A DNA stretch of 64,000 bases, taken from the NCBI GenBank assembly GCA_023846275.1, contig CM043870.1:4959527-5023526 (forward strand), written 5' to 3'. Made by a program: the position numbers and the translations under genes. Of the stretch, positions 49,218-61,546 are shown one piece after another; position 1 is the stretch's first letter, and every line of letters begins with the position of its first letter. Origin of the DNA: Vanilla planifolia. Taxonomy: Eukaryota > Streptophyta > Magnoliopsida > Asparagales > Orchidaceae. Under the pieces are notes generated by a model. The model was not told the origin of the DNA. It was given only the letters and a program-made list of their open reading frames with translations, and ran no database searches.

Positions 49218-49964
49218 GTTCATGAAGTGTTTCGTGCTAAGGAAATCCCACAAGAGAGGGGGGGGGGGGGTGAATTGTGTATTTAAAAATTTTATAACTT
49301 TCGAAATTAAAACTTAAAAGTTTTTAAACACGAATAAAGAAATTTGAACACAAAAGTTTTTAGGTGGTTCAACTCAAAACCGAGTCTACGTCCACCCCCA
49401 ACTGGTGTTGGGAAAAATCCACTAAATACACCAATTACAAGTGAGGTTTTTCGTACGGTTCACCTCAGACCTACTTGAGATTTTTACTACGGCTAATCCC
49501 AAACCTACTTGAGTTTTTTTCTCCGGGCTCAACTCAAACCCGGGGCTTTAGCACTACTGTCGGGATGCCCTTACCCCAAAACGAAAAATACAACGATTGG
49601 CAAAAAGAACTTAGGAGAAATCGGAGAAAAAGGAGGCACACACAATTGAGAAATTAGAATGATAGAAATGAGAAAAATTGAATCATGAACCTCTAATTTC
49701 AAGCGCCTTGTTGTAGTTTTCCTTTTGAGCTTGAAGGCACCGTTTTTGCTTGTGATTGCTCGAATTTGAGATCTGAAATCTTTGAAAGAATTTAGCAAAA
49801 GGTAAAAACTAAATAAATCTTAATTCTTCCCTATTTATAGAGCTTAAAATTGAGCTAAAAAAACCTTCAACGGCTCCTAAAAAACAACTAGCCGTCTGGG
49901 CAATGGACGGAAAGCAGCCATCGTCCGATCCGGGCCCAAAATCAAACGGTGCTGATCAAATTTA

Positions 49965-50175
49965 CGAAACAGCCGTTCGATTTTGATCTGGAGTGTTGGA
50001 TCCGCGTGCTGAACGAACGACGCCTATTAAACTCGCGAAACAGTCGTTCGATTTTGATCTGGAGCGTTGGATCCGCGCGCTGAACGAATGGCGCCGATTA
50101 AACTCGCGAAACAGCCGTTCGATTTTGATCTGGAGCATTGGATCTGGGCGGGCTTGATCTGCACCTTTGGATCCT
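49965..50175. repeat. 71-bp minisatellite inside the solo LTR, three copies
   Basis: CGAAACAG(C/T)CGTTCGATT recurs at 49,965, 50,036 and 50,107 (spacing 71 and 71). Each copy continues with TTGATCTGGAG(T/C)(G/A)TTGGATC; the full TGCTGAACGAACG block (CGCTGAACGAATG in the second) and the ACTCGCGAAA tail are in the first two copies. Confidence 0.9.
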
Positions 50176-50330
50176 GCCGAAGTTATAAGGTGGGATTTTT
50201 AGTCCCACACTACAGAACTAAAGTCAGCGCACCGCTTTATAAGGGATTTGCGCTGTTTACTTCTCGAGCCTCTGTGGGGCTGGCTCCCCCCTTCCTTGAT
50301 CGGGATTTCATCACCTGGTCAGGTTGACTT

Positions 50331-50510
50331 GACCATGCACTGTTCATTGACCGTTGACCGTCGCTGTAGTTTGACTTAGCCGAGCTCCTCTCTGCGGGCT
50401 TTGGGCGGGCTTGGCTTAGCCAAGCACTGTTCATTTGACCGTTGACCACCGCTGTAGTTAGACCTCGCCATGCTCCTCTCGGTGGGCTTTGGGCGGTCTT
50501 GGCTCGCCCT
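50331..50510. repeat. 87-bp tandem duplication inside the solo LTR
   Basis: GCACTGTTCATT at 50,337 recurs at 50,424. Both copies continue GACCGTTGACC, CGCTGTAGTT, GCTCCTCTC and GGGCTTTGGGCGG. Copies differ at a modest number of sites. Confidence 0.85.
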
Positions 50511-51647
50511 TTTTGGGTCAACCAATTTTTTTTTTAATTTCTAAAAGACCTGGACGGGCTAATTACGTGACGGGTCGACCCGCCCAGTGCTACAGTGAAT
50601 TTTTCCGAGACTTAAGCTGTTTTAAGGTTGATTGGAATAATTTTTGTGCTAAAATTTTAAATATAAGTGTACCAAACTAATTTTATATTATCATAGTATT
50701 ATAAGTTTTCTAAATGACTATGAAAAGAGATTTATGAAAAATAATTCCTAAATAATTTTAAAAAATCAAATACCAATGTCTATACTTTTTGTCAATAAAG
50801 CTTGGCCCAAAAATCAAAATTCAATAATTATTAATTTTATAGCATTTTTAAATATTAATACTACTAGTATGCTTCATAATCTCAAAAATTGGACATCTCA
50901 ATTTCAAGAAAAATTAATAAAAAACTCAAATATGAAAATTCTAGTAGTTGTCTCAAATTTCCTTGAAGTATGTCATGTCTTCAAGGTCCTTAGAGACCAC
51001 TATTTTAGACATATAAAATACATGGCTTGATTTAATTAAATATTAACAATTTTACTTAAAATCAAGCCTAAATAAAATATAAACATTTATGCTTGACTCA
51101 TCAAACACAAGGGTGTAACAGTTCATACTATTAGTTTAGGAGGATTTGTTTAGCCATCTAAATTAGTTTGATTATTGATCAAATTATTTTAGTATAGGAT
51201 CTTAGTTTAAGAAAATGATTAATTAGTTTGTCCTTAGTTTTGAATTATTTTTTAACTTTGATATGTCATTTAATAAGACCTAAAAACCTTGTGGTCAAAT
51301 AAAAGGTTGATATATATATAAGGATATCAAGATAAACAATATAAGATACCTTCTTTTATTTTAAATTTTTAAGTTGTTTTTTTTAAAAAATTATGTAAGC
51401 AAAGTGATCATAGTTATCAATCGCTAAAGCATAGATAAGTGTACTTCCAAGAAAATGATTAATAATCAAGTTCCTGATTATGTTAGACCACCACTTAAAC
51501 AAAATCACATGGTTTCCAAGAAATATAGCATATTACTACTTTTACATCATCTCTTACGACAAACTTTGCTCAAAATTAGTTAAGAGTTCTCAATGAACAC
51601 ACTAAGCAAAAATAAAATATTTTTTTATATTAAGTAAAAAACTATAA

Positions 51648-51659
51648 TCTTTGATACCA
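51648..51659 (-). other. Primer-binding site (initiator Met-tRNA) of the gypsy element
   Basis: On the minus strand the 12 bases start TGGTATCA and match the usual TGGTATCAGAGC Met-tRNA site at 10 of 12 positions. It lies four bases inside the 5' LTR end, at the expected spacing. Confidence 0.75.
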
Positions 51660-51663
51660 AAGT

Positions 51664-53325
51664 TGATACATAATAAATTAAACTTTTATTATAATCTAAT
51701 TTAGAACCTATAATATTAAAGATATTTAACAAGTTATTAAAAAGATTAAAAGATATCATATACTGATTAGAGTTAAGTGACATATGTGATATTTTATAAT
51801 TATTCAAATATTAGTTTCTAAAATTATAGTCTTGACTATTAAGTGAAGTATATGATAACATATTAAGTATTAAGCATAAAGTCTTACAAAGTATTTTTAT
51901 TACATCTAATTATATATATATAAAATATTAAATTTAAAACAAACTATATATGGAATATTTTAATAGATGAAATGATAACTCTAATTTTAGATTACTATCT
52001 ATAAAATAAAAGTTGCTAAAAAAGTATACTTTTTTAACAATGATGTCTTATAGATTTCTTTGGAGTTGATGTGTAACACAAAAGATAAAACAAGGTAATG
52101 GAGTACACATTTGGGTGAATGAGAAAGCTTGGTTGAAAAGGTACAAAAATGGTTGGCTATGATTTAAAGCTTCATCGAGGGGCAGCGATTTAGTGGTTTG
52201 TTCAAGAGGGCAAAAAAGTGGGTGAACACTTTGGGGTGTTAGAGGAAGAAGGAGTTTGTTTAGTGTTTGACTCTCCCAGTGGAAGGTTGCTTACTTTTGA
52301 TCCTTATTTCTCACAAAAGAATGAGAGGTTGAAATCTCTCTAACAAGAGTTGAGCACATAATCTTTGCTCACAAGAGTGAAAGCATATAAATAAGAGAAA
52401 TTTTATTCATCAATAATAATATTATAATGAGAGGACTTCTCCTATTTATAAATGAAGAAAAAAAAATCAATAATTATGTGTGGGAAAAAAAGAATTAAGT
52501 GTACCTTGAGAACATATAAGCATAGAAAAGATGTGAAGTCAACATAGGAAAAGATAATTTTTGAGTTAAATTGCTTTAGAATTCAAAAGAGATTTTTAGA
52601 ATTTTAAGATATTAATTCTAAATTGGTATGGGAAAAGATAATTTTGGAGTTAAATTATTTAAGAATATAAAAGATATTTTTAGAATTCCAATATAATAAC
52701 TCTAAGTAGGTCACCAACATTAAATACATGAAATTTTTATAATTCAATGACATTAACTCCAAGTAGGTCAATCACATTAAATACAAAATATCAAAATACA
52801 TAGAAAAATAATGACAAAGAAAAAATTATGTAATCATACAATAAGATGATCAGACATCAATGAAGATATGATTAGGATGCCCACAATAGACTAGATAAAT
52901 GATGGAAATCGGTGGCCACCAGAGGGCTGGAGGCTAACGGGTGGCCAGGCGATGTTAAGTAGTTGGTGAGCATTAGGTGACCTAGTGATGGTGCATGACT
53001 AGGTGATGTTAAGTAACAAGAATAGTGATTGAGAGCAGCATACGATCAAGTGATAGTAGACAAACTAGTGATAGTGGGCAAAACACACATGAATGGATGT
53101 CGATGATAATATATTTTATTACAAAATATGCTTTGATGAAATAGAGTAAAAATAATAAATATAAGCATAAGAAAAAAAATTAAAGTGTTGTAATAGACCC
53201 TTATGATTGATGAAGATAACTAGTCAAAATAAAATTTGGCACAAGTATGACTCCAAGTTTGAATGAGACTGATGCAATGCTAGTGGGTGTGTGTTTGTTA
53301 GCTAATGTAAGACCATGATGTGTCA
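51664..53325 (-). repeat. 5' LTR of the gypsy element
   Basis: Partner of 43,291-44,889, same order of landmarks throughout, about 1.66 kb, TG...CA ends on the minus strand. The inner end abuts the primer-binding site; the outer end is placed at the TGACAC start (53,325) and is good to within a few tens of bases. Confidence 0.8.
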
Positions 53326-53329
53326 CCCT

Positions 53330-56300
53330 CTTTTGAGTTCTTTATTCTCCTTTAGATCCATCTTTCGAACCCTTAAATTATTAAACGAACACCAAGAGAA
53401 AGAGATAATGTTTTAAATAATCCTCATAATAAAATAATTTATAATAAAATATTAATTTTTACTTTAAAAAATTTATATAAAATCTAAATAACGTTCAAAA
53501 ATTATAAACAATATACTGATGAATTTCACATATTAAGATTTTCACATTGGTGTGCTTAAATCTCAAATCTAGTTATCAATGACTTAACAAGTTTTTCAAG
53601 ACTTATCAACATTCAATATTTTCTTAATTTTATATATATATACAATAAACAACCACAATTAGATAGTTTAAGTCATCATAAAGATGTTATAATTTGTAAA
53701 AATACAAAAATTAATATTTATGTATATAAACAAAATAAATTATAAAAGAGTTTTTGTCTATTTAAAATCTAAAATTTAAAAAAAAAATAATATTATATAA
53801 TTTAAGATATTTAATTTAGGCTCTATGTTCATCATACAATGAGAATGGCACACACCCAACACATAATACGATAAATATAATAATAGAATAATTCAATCAT
53901 GACCTCTTGAGAACAACGTATGAGAAAAATATGTATTGCCACCGTACTTATTCAACTCCATGAAAAAAAAAGAGATATGTAGTTTAATCGAGGAAACTCT
54001 AAAGGCCAATTATCAATATAAATAATATAACCAAAGCTAATCGAGATGTGGTATTACCAATTTTCTTACTATTTTATGAGTTATGGTTTACATTTTGTTG
54101 ATAGAGGTTTCTTGTATTAAAAATTGATATTTTAGTTTCTAATGTTATTATTGAATCTAAAATTGCAAAATTGTTTGAGATTTTTTCCTATGAAGAATAA
54201 ACTAGAGATGGATGCACATAAATCTTGAAATAAGCATAATCTTTATGAGTACATTAATATATTTGGTGCTTACTCTTCTGAACTTAGATAAGCAAAAGAT
54301 AAAGAACACCCACTTATTTTGGTGATGATTTTTATATATTTTTATTAATTTATGAATCATTTTCTCAAAATAAAATCATATGTTTTCCTAACACATCCTT
54401 TTAGAGAAACAACAAATTATTTGATGGAACCAACTATATTTATTCACAATTAAAAGTTAGTCGTCTTAACACTTAAAGACAAACTAAATTAATTCAAATT
54501 GAGCAAAACAAAGGCTTGACCAATTTATTACAAAGTTTCAAACTACATTAAAGGAAGTAGTTTTTTTGTAAAAGAAAAGGTTTATTTTATTTTTAATATT
54601 TACTCTCCTTTAACTTATATACCTTACATTAGAATATTAATTGTTTGGCTTTTAATGTATATGATAAATTATATTAGAACTAATAATGTATATATTATGC
54701 TTATATTGTGAAGAAATTTACAAAGTCCTAGTAAAAAGTATTTGCATATATTAAGTAGATAATAAAAACATTTAAAATATGATATAAATTAGGTGTTAAA
54801 TTATAATGGACAATTGTAATGCTTCAAAGAGAACTAAGAGAGTGGTTTGTTAGGCTCTAACAAGACTACTAAAGATGTAAGAATAAATTATAATGAATCA
54901 AATAATAAAGAAAAATCTTGAAGTATACATGAGAATCTTTAGACTTAAGATATAGAATACCTTTTTAGAATAAAATTTATTTGAATTAAAAATAATAATA
55001 TTTAAGGAATAATACCTCTATATAATTAGATTAAGACTAAACAATATCTCAAAAAAGATTCATAAAGTTTGTTAAGCTCGTAACAAAATTACTAAAATAA
55101 TATAAATAAATTATCTCATATTGATTTTTAAATGTGATCCTAATGATTATATGACAATCCTTAGTTCTAAGATATAAATATAAGTTTTGAAGATAAAACT
55201 TACTTGAACTAAAATAGGACAATTCAAAAGGATAATACATTTTGATAGTATAATTACCTTTGATTTTGTAATATAAAAGATAAATCTTATAGATCCTTCA
55301 ACAAAACCACTACACAAGAAGCTTATTGATAATCGATCAATGAGAATGGAACTTGGGTCTAATACAAGAGTTAGTGGAGACGACAACTTAATTTATATGA
55401 ATGGAGATCCTAGGAGTCATGCTCGTTAACCTTTTTAAACATCATTTCTTATTTATATATTATGACTTCTCATTTCCTATGATATAAGATAGCATAGAAT
55501 TGTAAAGAAAATATTTAGTAATAATTATTATTAATGATTTCTAGAGTCTTTCATATGAGTGATGTGTTAGTTACACTATACATTTGTAGAGCAATTTATG
55601 TTAGTGTAAACTTGACAAATTGTAATTTTCAACTTATTTGAATATAATGGTATGAGTAATAAGGTTTTATTTCATATTTAAGAGATGAAACTCATAAAAA
55701 ATTAGTTTGACCAAATTCATATATTGTAATACTTATTAATGAATGCATTAGTTAACAACATATATGACACTATTATTTTTAAATCTTATTTTATGTATAA
55801 GTTTTATATTAATTTTGAGTTGTTTTATATTTGAAATATGTGACAGATGATTGTATTTTAGTAACTTAAGGATACTTACATATTAAATTAAAGATATTAA
55901 TTTTTTTTATTGTTTTTCTTCATATAATGTTAATCCCATATTATGAATAATAGTGAGTTTAGAGATGCTTATATAAGTTTTCTACTCAACATATGGTGGA
56001 GAGATCATAATATCAGTTGTGTTAATGCATAAGTTGCATACAATTAGATCAAAAGTTAAAATTTGTTAGCACCCAATGTGTTTGATTAGCTTGTGATTTT
56101 ATTAAAAGTTTTTTTTTCATATTATTAGATTTAAATATTAAATAATATCTTAATAAATTTATTCAAAAGGTGAAACACATGTTGAAAAATGATTTTATTT
56201 ATGAAATAAGTTTCAAACTCAATTTTTTTTAAAAAAAAAAATCAATTTCACACTTCATTTTTTTCATAAACATTTTGCTTTTGCTTCTTCTTACATGCTT

Positions 56301-57030
56301 TTACTTCTAATCAAGCAACGTAATAACACTTTTAAACCCAGTTTTCAAAAAAAAAAAATATTTTTATCAAACTTTTTTAACGAATTTTTTGTCTTTATAA
56401 AACAATTTTTAACAATTTTTTTTTTTTTTTTTTTAAATCTTATTTCCAAGCTCCATACGCAAATGAAGGCGAAGTTAAAGAAGAAAACATAACATAAAAA
56501 AATTAATAAAGATAATAAAAATGTCAATGTCCCCCAAAAAATGGCAAAACGGTAGGACAACATATCTCTCATGAATAGAAACACGCGGTATCGCTGTTAC
56601 AGATTTATAAGAAAATATTTATTTTAGATTTTATAAACCTATTTATTAAATCCATATTCTCTTATAAAAAACACTTATAAAAGACAACAATGATAGTTAA
56701 AATTATATTTATATGTAAATTACTTGTTTAAAAAAATTATTTAGTAAAGAAAATTGTGAAGAAATATTTATTAAAACGGAATTTTTTTTATAAAGTTGAA
56801 TTAAAACGCACTTTACAAACATATGATTGATGTCGCTTAATTAAAATGCAGCCTTACTGGTTAATGATGTCATTAGCCTAAATTCCCACGGCATCGATTG
56901 ATGTGATCCTTCGATTAGTAAAAGATTAGCAATCAAGAAGATCTCTTCAATCTTGATCCTTTTCAATGTTTTGCCAACATGTGTGACACAAGAATGAGAA
57001 TTTTTTTTAAAAAAAAATCAAATATTAATA
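53330..57030. other. AT-rich intergenic stretch
   Basis: Mostly A/T-rich without a gene. At about 54,405-54,460 the plus strand reads NNKLFDGTNYIYSQLKV, resembling the first block of Ty1/copia gag (KFDGTNY..W...M); nothing further of such an element was found nearby. Low-complexity frames at 56,295-56,584 come from A/T runs. Confidence 0.4.
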
Positions 57031-57036
57031 ATATAT

Positions 57037-57723
57037 TTGAATTTTTTTTTCTAAAAAAAAATGTACTGCATTATTTTAGGTGAAAGGAATGCAATGGCTT
57101 TTGCTCCATAATAATTTGTGAAAAGGAAAAAAAAATTTAAAGAACTATATTATTTAAAAAGAAAAGCATAATCTACATGAAATATTAAAAATTATACAAT
57201 TATTTAATAAATCTTTATAATGAATGGAACCACTAAAGAGAAACAAAAGGCATATTATTTACAAATGTTTGTATTATACATTCAACAAATATTATATGTT
57301 AATTCTTTTGAAACAATAATTCAATTGTCTATTTATATTGATTGAATATTTTAAAATTTTATTATAGAAAGAATTATTATTGAATTTTTTTTTCTAAAAA
57401 AAATGTACTGCATTATTTTAGGTGAAAGGAAGGCAATGGCTTTTGCTCCATAATAATTTGTGAAAAGGAAAAAAAAAATTTAAAGAACTATATTATTTAA
57501 AAAGAAAAGCATAATCTACATGAAATATTAAAAATTATACAATTATTTAATAAATCTTTATAATGAATGGAACCACTAAAGAGAAACAAAAGGCATATTA
57601 TTTACAAATGTTTGTATTATACATTCAACAAATATTATATGTTAATTCTTTTGAAGCAATAATTCAATTGTCTATTTATATTGATTGAATATTTTAAAAT
57701 TTTATTATAGAAAGAATTATTAA
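57037..57723. repeat. Near-perfect 342-bp tandem duplication
   Basis: GTACTGCATTATTTTAGGTG at 57,063 recurs at 57,405 and the two copies stay aligned to AAAGAATTATT at both ends. I see only a few differences: AATGCAATGG against AAGGCAATGG, GAAACAATAATT against GAAGCAATAATT, and A-run lengths. There is no coding content. Such high identity in this decayed background means a recent event. Confidence 0.92.
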
Positions 57724-57729
57724 AAATTT

Positions 57730-59620
57730 AAAACTTTAATTAAATCTTTTTTGAATTTATGTGAAAATTGATAATAAATGGATACCACAATTTAAGAATA
57801 TTTTGTTAAGCCTTATAACATAACTTAAGCAATGCATTTAACAAGTGATGCCAAACCAAACTTAAATGTTGACATTAGAATGTGTTGTGTGTCTAGAAGA
57901 TAATCTTAAGAACATTTTGTTAGAAAGATTCATTTGCTAAAACAAAATGAGAATGTAATGTAATGAACAAAACAAAGAACAAGATGTCGGGATGTTAGCT
58001 ACTAAGAGGATCAGCGTGGAAAAAGAGAGGGGAGGGAGGAGTGAAAGGGATTAAGAAATCCAAGACTTATCTATATAAAAATCTCTTAAATGATAGAAAA
58101 TCATGACCTCCTCAACTATCAAAGAACCTAACAAGTGTTTGATCAATTATAAGGATCTCTCCTTTGACAAAAGATACAGGGACTATGACATAAGTATAAA
58201 GCACACAAACTTAACCAAAAAATTGTAATTGTTGAAGGAGAATATGTATAAATCATATGTTTTACTTAACCTTTTACTTGAGAAAAATGGATCTCTTTAT
58301 GGAAATTTTATAACAATTATCATCAATCTTCATGACCATGTGCAACCATTGAATGTAATCTAATAAGTTGATTTTAATAATACATAATAATCCATTAGTA
58401 CTTACCCAAAACTAAATCCATAGAAACTTGAGATCTTATCTGAAGCTTGGATATTAAGTTTTTTGTTGTTGGGCTTAAATTTGTTTCATGTATTTTGTTT
58501 TATTTTCTCGGATCATGGAACCTACTTGTCCAAAACTTGTGATTGATATTGTGAGGATCTAAGAAGAGGAAAGGCATGGTCATCCTCAATAAATGTAAGG
58601 CATGGAAAATCCAATAAAAGATCAGTTACTCGAATAAAATTACAATAAAAGTCTTTGATATTTTTAATCTCATTAGCTTTTATAATAATTCCTTTTAAAA
58701 AAAATATTATTAGGCTTTACAAAACTAGTTATATTATAGAGTAAGTACAAAAAAACTTATACCAAAATTTTAAGTAGTTCAATCTAAACTTAGATATATA
58801 TTCACCACCAGACAAAAGGCTAGACAATCTACTAAAAAATGATGTAATAAAAGCCTGTAGAATTAGTTTAATAAGAAGCTATAATATTGATTTGATAAAA
58901 ATCTATAATATTAACTTGATAATAACCTAAAATACTAGTTTGATTAAAGACTACAAAATTAACTTGATAAAGCCTAAAATTGGCTTAATAAAATCCAATA
59001 ATACCAACTTTATAAAAATCTACAATTAGCTTAATAAAAACCAATAAAAACAAGCATAAAATTCCAATAATAAGATAAAGAAATAATTATAAAACTTAAT
59101 ATAATATCTTATAACCCAATAACAACTTAAAGTAAAAGGCACATTGGCCTGATTAAACAACATATCTAATATTGCTTAAGAGTACAAATCTATAAGACTT
59201 TGCAACTCAGCCCAATAAAAAAAGTAAATGATGGTTGAAATGATAAGGATGTTGAATGATCCATAACCTTGCTTTCCCCTAAGTCCTTTTCTAAATGTAA
59301 GATGATTTCCAAGAGTATCTCTTTCACAATGATAAACAAATGAAGCATTTTTTTAACATTTAATGGCTTTTATATAATCCAAATAATACTCTAAAATGAT
59401 TCAAAATCTCTCTAAAATGGCTATAATTTACTTCTTAAAAATCCAACCAAACTAATCATTACTCATAGATTAAAGTACTATTTGATCTAGGGGATTGTAT
59501 AAGTACGATTCTACCATCAACATCATTTAAGTTAATAGATCTATCTGATAAGTTCATTTTCTCCATGTAAATGTATCATGTATCACGATGAGAACATCAT
59601 ATGACATGAATAGAACAAAG
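57730..59620. other. AT-rich stretch with irregular minisatellite
   Basis: At 58,855-59,050 there is an irregular series of 25-32-bp units built on TTAGTTTAATAAAAA.CTA.AATA (for example AACTTGATAATAACCTAAAA). Just before it, 58,745-58,850 (AAGTAGTTCAATCTAAACTT, then CACCACCAGACAAAAGG) resembles the GGTGGTTCAACTC and CACCCCCAACTGG part of the solo LTR at 49.3 kb, so this may be a decayed LTR of a related element. Confidence 0.45.
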
Positions 59621-59629
59621 CTTTGTAAC

Positions 59630-60450
59630 ATCTAATTTTTAAGCTTTGTAACATCTAAGTGGCACTCATGGTCTTCTTCTTGTCATTCTTCTTCTTCTTA
59701 TCCTTCTTGTAGAAGTTCTTTTTCGTACTTCCTTTCTTCTCCAAAAATTTAGGACAATCAGGATGATGATGCCCTTATTTTTGGCATTCATGATAATGTT
59801 CTTTCTTTCCTATGATCTTATGGTTTCTCCCCTTTTTTGAGTTACCAATAGCCAAAATCTTAAAATGCTTGGTTAGATCTTTAGAAAGTTCATCTACTTC
59901 ACTATTACATTGATAGGCTTTATTGGATGTAGTTGATTAAATGTTTAAAGCAATTTCCTTCCTTATCTTAGATTGATTGGGATACCTCTCTTTTTATTTT
60001 TCTATTGTCATCTTCATCTCATTAGTTAAGACATCTCCTAGCAATTCATCTAATAAGATATGGTCCAAGTCCTTAGAGGCTTTAACGACTATTACCAAGT
60101 GGTCAAACTCTTTCGACAACAACCTTAGAATCTTTTTTATTTGTTCAACATTAGAGACAATTTATAATATTAATGAATTGAGCAAACATAACTTTAATTG
60201 TCTCCTCTTCTTGCATACAATAAATTCATAATTATATTTAAGCAAGTTAATATTAGATTCCTTGACTGGCTAGTCATTTCATATGTAATCTCAAGTTTTT
60301 TTTCATACCATATAGGTTATTTTATGGCTCAAAACTCTATTAAATTTCATAGCTAAAAGGCCACAATGGAGAATGTCCAAAGCCTTTTCATTGAGTTAAA
60401 TTTTATGTTTCTCTTATGGAATAAGTTCATTAAAAGACTTCTTAACCAAA
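59630..60450 (-). pseudogene. Ty1/copia gag remnant
   Basis: The minus strand at about 60,385-60,240 reads KALDILHCGLLAMKFNRVLS and VKESNINLLKYNYEF, the A..AL.CGL...EFNRV and VKESKI.LL...YELF blocks of plant copia gag (UBN2 type). At about 60,130-60,030 it reads LLSKEFDHLVIVVKASKDLD and LDELLGDVLTNEMKM. At about 59,800-59,750 a zinc knuckle YHECQK.GHHHPDCPKF (first Cys replaced by Tyr) is followed by a Lys-rich tail. Stops and frameshifts are present. No protease, integrase or RT follows on this strand, so only gag remains. Confidence 0.75.
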
Positions 60451-60979
60451 ACATTATCCACCTTCTTAGTAGAAAAATCAAAACCAATTTCAAATAAATC
60501 TTAAATATCTAAATCAATAAATTCAAGAAAAATAAGCATTTAACATTTCCACTATACATAGAATTAACCTTTAAAAAATTTGGAATAACCATAGTGTCTC
60601 TTTCCTTAAGGATATAATATTATCAATTATCATATTATAAGAAATAGGGTACAAAAGATGGACACTTTCATAGGATACAAAAAGTAATTATATTAAATTG
60701 GGATTTAATATTTACATCTCATTTTGGGAAAAAGTGAATCAATCTTTTAATATAGAGTTAAATTTTAGTAATACTTTTCATCCCCACAAAATATGGCTAG
60801 ATAAAAAGAACCATAAAATTTCTAAATGATCTATTAAGATTATTTGTTCATGATTTTATAGATGACTAGAAAAGTTGTTTATCTATGATTAAATTTTTTA
60901 CAATAATAATTTTTCAAGCAAACATTGACAAGATTCTTTATGAAGCTTTATATGAAAGAAAGTGTTAATCTCTTTTATG

Positions 60980-61546
60980 TTGATTATAGGTAAGGAAAGG
61001 CAATTACTTGGACCTGACTTCATAGATGAAGCCCTTGAAAAGATAAAATTAATTAGAGCAAGAATATTAATTACCCAAGATAAGTAGAAGAAGTATTTTG
61101 ATCTAAAAATAAAAATATGGAATATGAGGATAGAGATTATGTATAAAGGTGAGCCTACACAAAGGAATCTTCAAAAAACAAAAAAATTAAAACCAAAATA
61201 TATTTGTCCTTTTATATTAAATAATATATGACATGTAACTTATAGATTAGTATTATCCATGCATCTAGATGGAGCTCACAATGTATTTCATATATATCTT
61301 TGCAAAAATATATTTTTAATCCATCTCATATTATTAAATACGATTATGAAGATATTATGTAAAAGTAGGATATGACTTATGCTAAAGAACTAATAAAAAT
61401 TTTGGATGAAAAATGAGAAAAAGAATAATACCAATGGCAAAGCCATATGATCAAATCAAATTGAAAGAAAAGAAAAAATGTGATATAAAAATGTAATATT
61501 ATAAGTTGTTTTAAAATTTTGGAGTGAAATGTTTTTTAGGAAAGCA
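60980..61546 (+). pseudogene. Gypsy (chromovirus-like) integrase C-terminal remnant
   Basis: The plus strand reads GPDFIDEALEKIKLIRARIL, then KPKYICPFILNNI.HVTYRL and AHNVFHIYLCKNIF (the L.PRYIGPF...VAYRLALP and VHNVFHVS.LRKY blocks), then YAKELIKILDEK and IPMAKPYDQIKLKE-like sequence. In Tekay-type chromoviruses the chromodomain-bearing tail (Y.EEPV.ILDRK......K..W..H) occupies this place. It runs straight into a 3' LTR. The upstream pol is missing; the copia gag remnant lies on the other strand at its left. Several stops are present. Confidence 0.75.

Larger units (their letters stand above)
49218..51125. mobile_element. Solo LTR with 5-bp target-site duplication GTTCA
   Basis: A 1,898-bp segment (49,223-51,120) starts TGAAGTG, ends GTGTAACA and is flanked by identical 5-bp repeats GTTCA (49,218-49,222 and 51,121-51,125). 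It interrupts the gag region of the older gypsy element. It lacks PBS, PPT and coding domains, so recombination between two LTRs has removed the rest. The CCCACAAGAGAGG-poly(G)-TGAATTG string near its start, followed by a GGTGGTTCAACTC block, is typical of long LTRs of Ty1/copia elements. Its middle is far more GC-rich than anything around it and holds two minisatellites. The 60-94-codon frames inside it are not credible genes. Confidence 0.88.
43291..53325 (-). mobile_element. Old Ty3/gypsy LTR retrotransposon with a nested solo LTR
   Basis: A structurally complete but coding-dead element on the minus strand. From its 5' side: LTR (53,325-51,664), Met-tRNA primer-binding site (51,659-51,648), gag, interrupted by a younger solo LTR (49,223-51,120) and continuing to a decayed zinc knuckle at about 48,270, then protease, RT, RNase H and integrase, a short purine tract (44,897-44,890) and the 3' LTR (44,889-43,291). 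All domains carry stops or frameshifts. The LTRs differ by many substitutions and indels, so the insertion is old. The integrase tail has the FNVKDLILY motif and no chromodomain was recognised. I found no convincing flanking target duplication. Confidence 0.85.

Noticed and set aside
50067..50521. 86- and 94-codon frames in the GC-rich solo LTR
   Set aside because: They run through the 71-bp and 87-bp repeats on opposite strands; LTRs of this type do not encode proteins.
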